Assembly (NCBI GenBank): GCA_020833055.1
Contig: JAJHQZ010000024.1
Coordinates: forward strand, 1-5,367
Source: Candidatus Korarchaeum sp.
GTDB lineage: Archaea > Korarchaeota > Korarchaeia > Korarchaeales > Korarchaeaceae
Reading direction: 5' to 3'
DNA length: 5,367 bases
In this document: piece after piece, positions 5,096 through 5,367 of the stretch
How positions within the stretch are numbered: position 1 is the stretch's first letter
How the letters are laid out: the number at the start of each line of letters is the position of its first letter
Translations under genes and position numbers: made by a program
The notes under the pieces: generated by a model
Seen by the model: only the letters and a program-made list of their open reading frames with translations
Told to the model about the DNA's origin: nothing
Databases searched by the model: none

Positions 5096-5367
5096 GGGCA
5101 TCCCAACCAGCTGAGTGGGATAAGGCCAGAGTGGTCCTCCTCTGCCAGCCTAGTACGGAGACACTATTCGCGATACTGGAGACTAACTCCGCTAACTTCC
5201 TCTACCCATTCGATCTAAAGAAAGCTATCGAGGAGCACAAGAATTATAGGAGGAAACTTGAGGAGTTCGGAGCTAAGGTATATGATGTCAGGGAGATGCT
5301 CATCAATAAGTGCGATGATCCGGGTAACCTCAGGAGATTGAGGGAATTCGCCCTTAATAGTGTGAAG
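5092..5367 (+). CDS. Arginine deiminase-type guanidino hydrolase, N-terminal fragment cut by the window edge
   Basis: Ninety-two codons are visible, open to the right edge. The start is a GTG at 5092 that overlaps the transporter's TGA in a GTGA junction, so the two genes are translationally coupled. The sequence EWDKARVVLLCQPSTETLF matches the first strand of the arginine deiminase/amidinotransferase fold ('G.L..V.LHRPG.E'). It is followed by FLYPFDLKKAIEEHKNYRRK and LEEFGAKVYDVREML, matching the conserved '..A..EH..F...L...GVEV..L..LL' segment of arginine deiminases. It does not resemble the N-terminus of agmatine deiminases, which begins with a 'MPGE...W..WP' pattern. The catalytic Cys, His and acidic residues lie beyond the window, so activity is not proven. 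Likely reaction: arginine to citrulline and ammonia in the cytoplasm, feeding the carbamoyltransferase at 2773. A related amidinotransferase or dihydrolase cannot be excluded. Confidence 0.75.
   Translation, partial: MRASQPAEWDKARVVLLCQPSTETLFAILETNSANFLYPFDLKKAIEEHKNYRRKLEEFGAKVYDVREMLINKCDDPGNLRRLREFALNSVK

Noticed and set aside
1-5367. CRISPR array, tRNA, rRNA, insertion sequence or integrase
   Set aside because: No regularly spaced repeats, no cloverleaf-type or T-loop sequence, and no transposase or recombinase motif were found on either strand by reading.
5092-5367. Agmatine deiminase, suggested by the agu-like gene order
   Set aside because: The visible N-terminus matches arginine deiminase-type sequences and lacks the start pattern of agmatine deiminases. 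The possibility stays open only because the catalytic part is not in the window.

Overview
The window looks like archaeal DNA, most likely from a thermophilic member of the Thermoproteota/Korarchaeota side of the Archaea. The evidence is BRE/TATA-type promoters placed about 26 bp before start codons (leaderless architecture), GGTGA-type ribosome binding sites elsewhere, GTG as a start codon, arginine written mostly as AGG/AGA and isoleucine often as ATA, and proteins rich in Glu, Lys and Arg. A Korarchaeum-like source is possible, but I cannot prove it from the sequence alone.

Left part (1-736). The minus strand carries the first 42 codons of a class III, PLP-dependent aminotransferase with its own TATA box and ribosome binding site. 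Facing away from it is a decapitated oligopeptide ABC-transporter ATPase. It keeps Walker B, D-loop, H-loop and the cysteine-bearing C-terminal domain, but has lost Walker A and the proper signature motif, so it reads as a pseudogene.

Middle part (737-2466). A stand-alone class II glutamine amidotransferase-like protein (806-1579, +) and a membrane-anchored protein with a signal peptide, a beta-sandwich-like ectodomain and a long cytoplasmic coiled coil (1576-2466, -) converge and overlap by four bases at their stop codons. For both genes the longest open frame is probably too long. In the first, the catalytic Cys must follow the initiator Met. In the second, a textbook TATA box lies inside the longer frame.

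Regulatory gap (2467-2772). This is a divergent promoter region of about 300 bp. It has a TATA box for each flanking gene, two compact palindromes upstream of the right-hand promoter, and two longer-range inverted repeats.

Right part (2773-5367). A tightly packed, probably translationally coupled operon encodes a carbamoyltransferase of the ornithine/putrescine branch, an APC-superfamily amino acid/amine transporter, and the N-terminal third of a deiminase of the arginine deiminase type. Together they suggest a fermentative pathway: import of arginine (or agmatine) in exchange for ornithine (or putrescine), deimination to the carbamoylated intermediate, and phosphorolysis to carbamoyl phosphate for ATP synthesis by a carbamate kinase, which is not seen in this window. 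The carbamoyltransferase has a strongly altered amino-acid-binding loop (D-L-W-W-W-I-G where ornithine enzymes have D-x-W-x-S-M-G), and the gene order matches bacterial agmatine deiminase operons. Its real substrate is therefore the most open question here.
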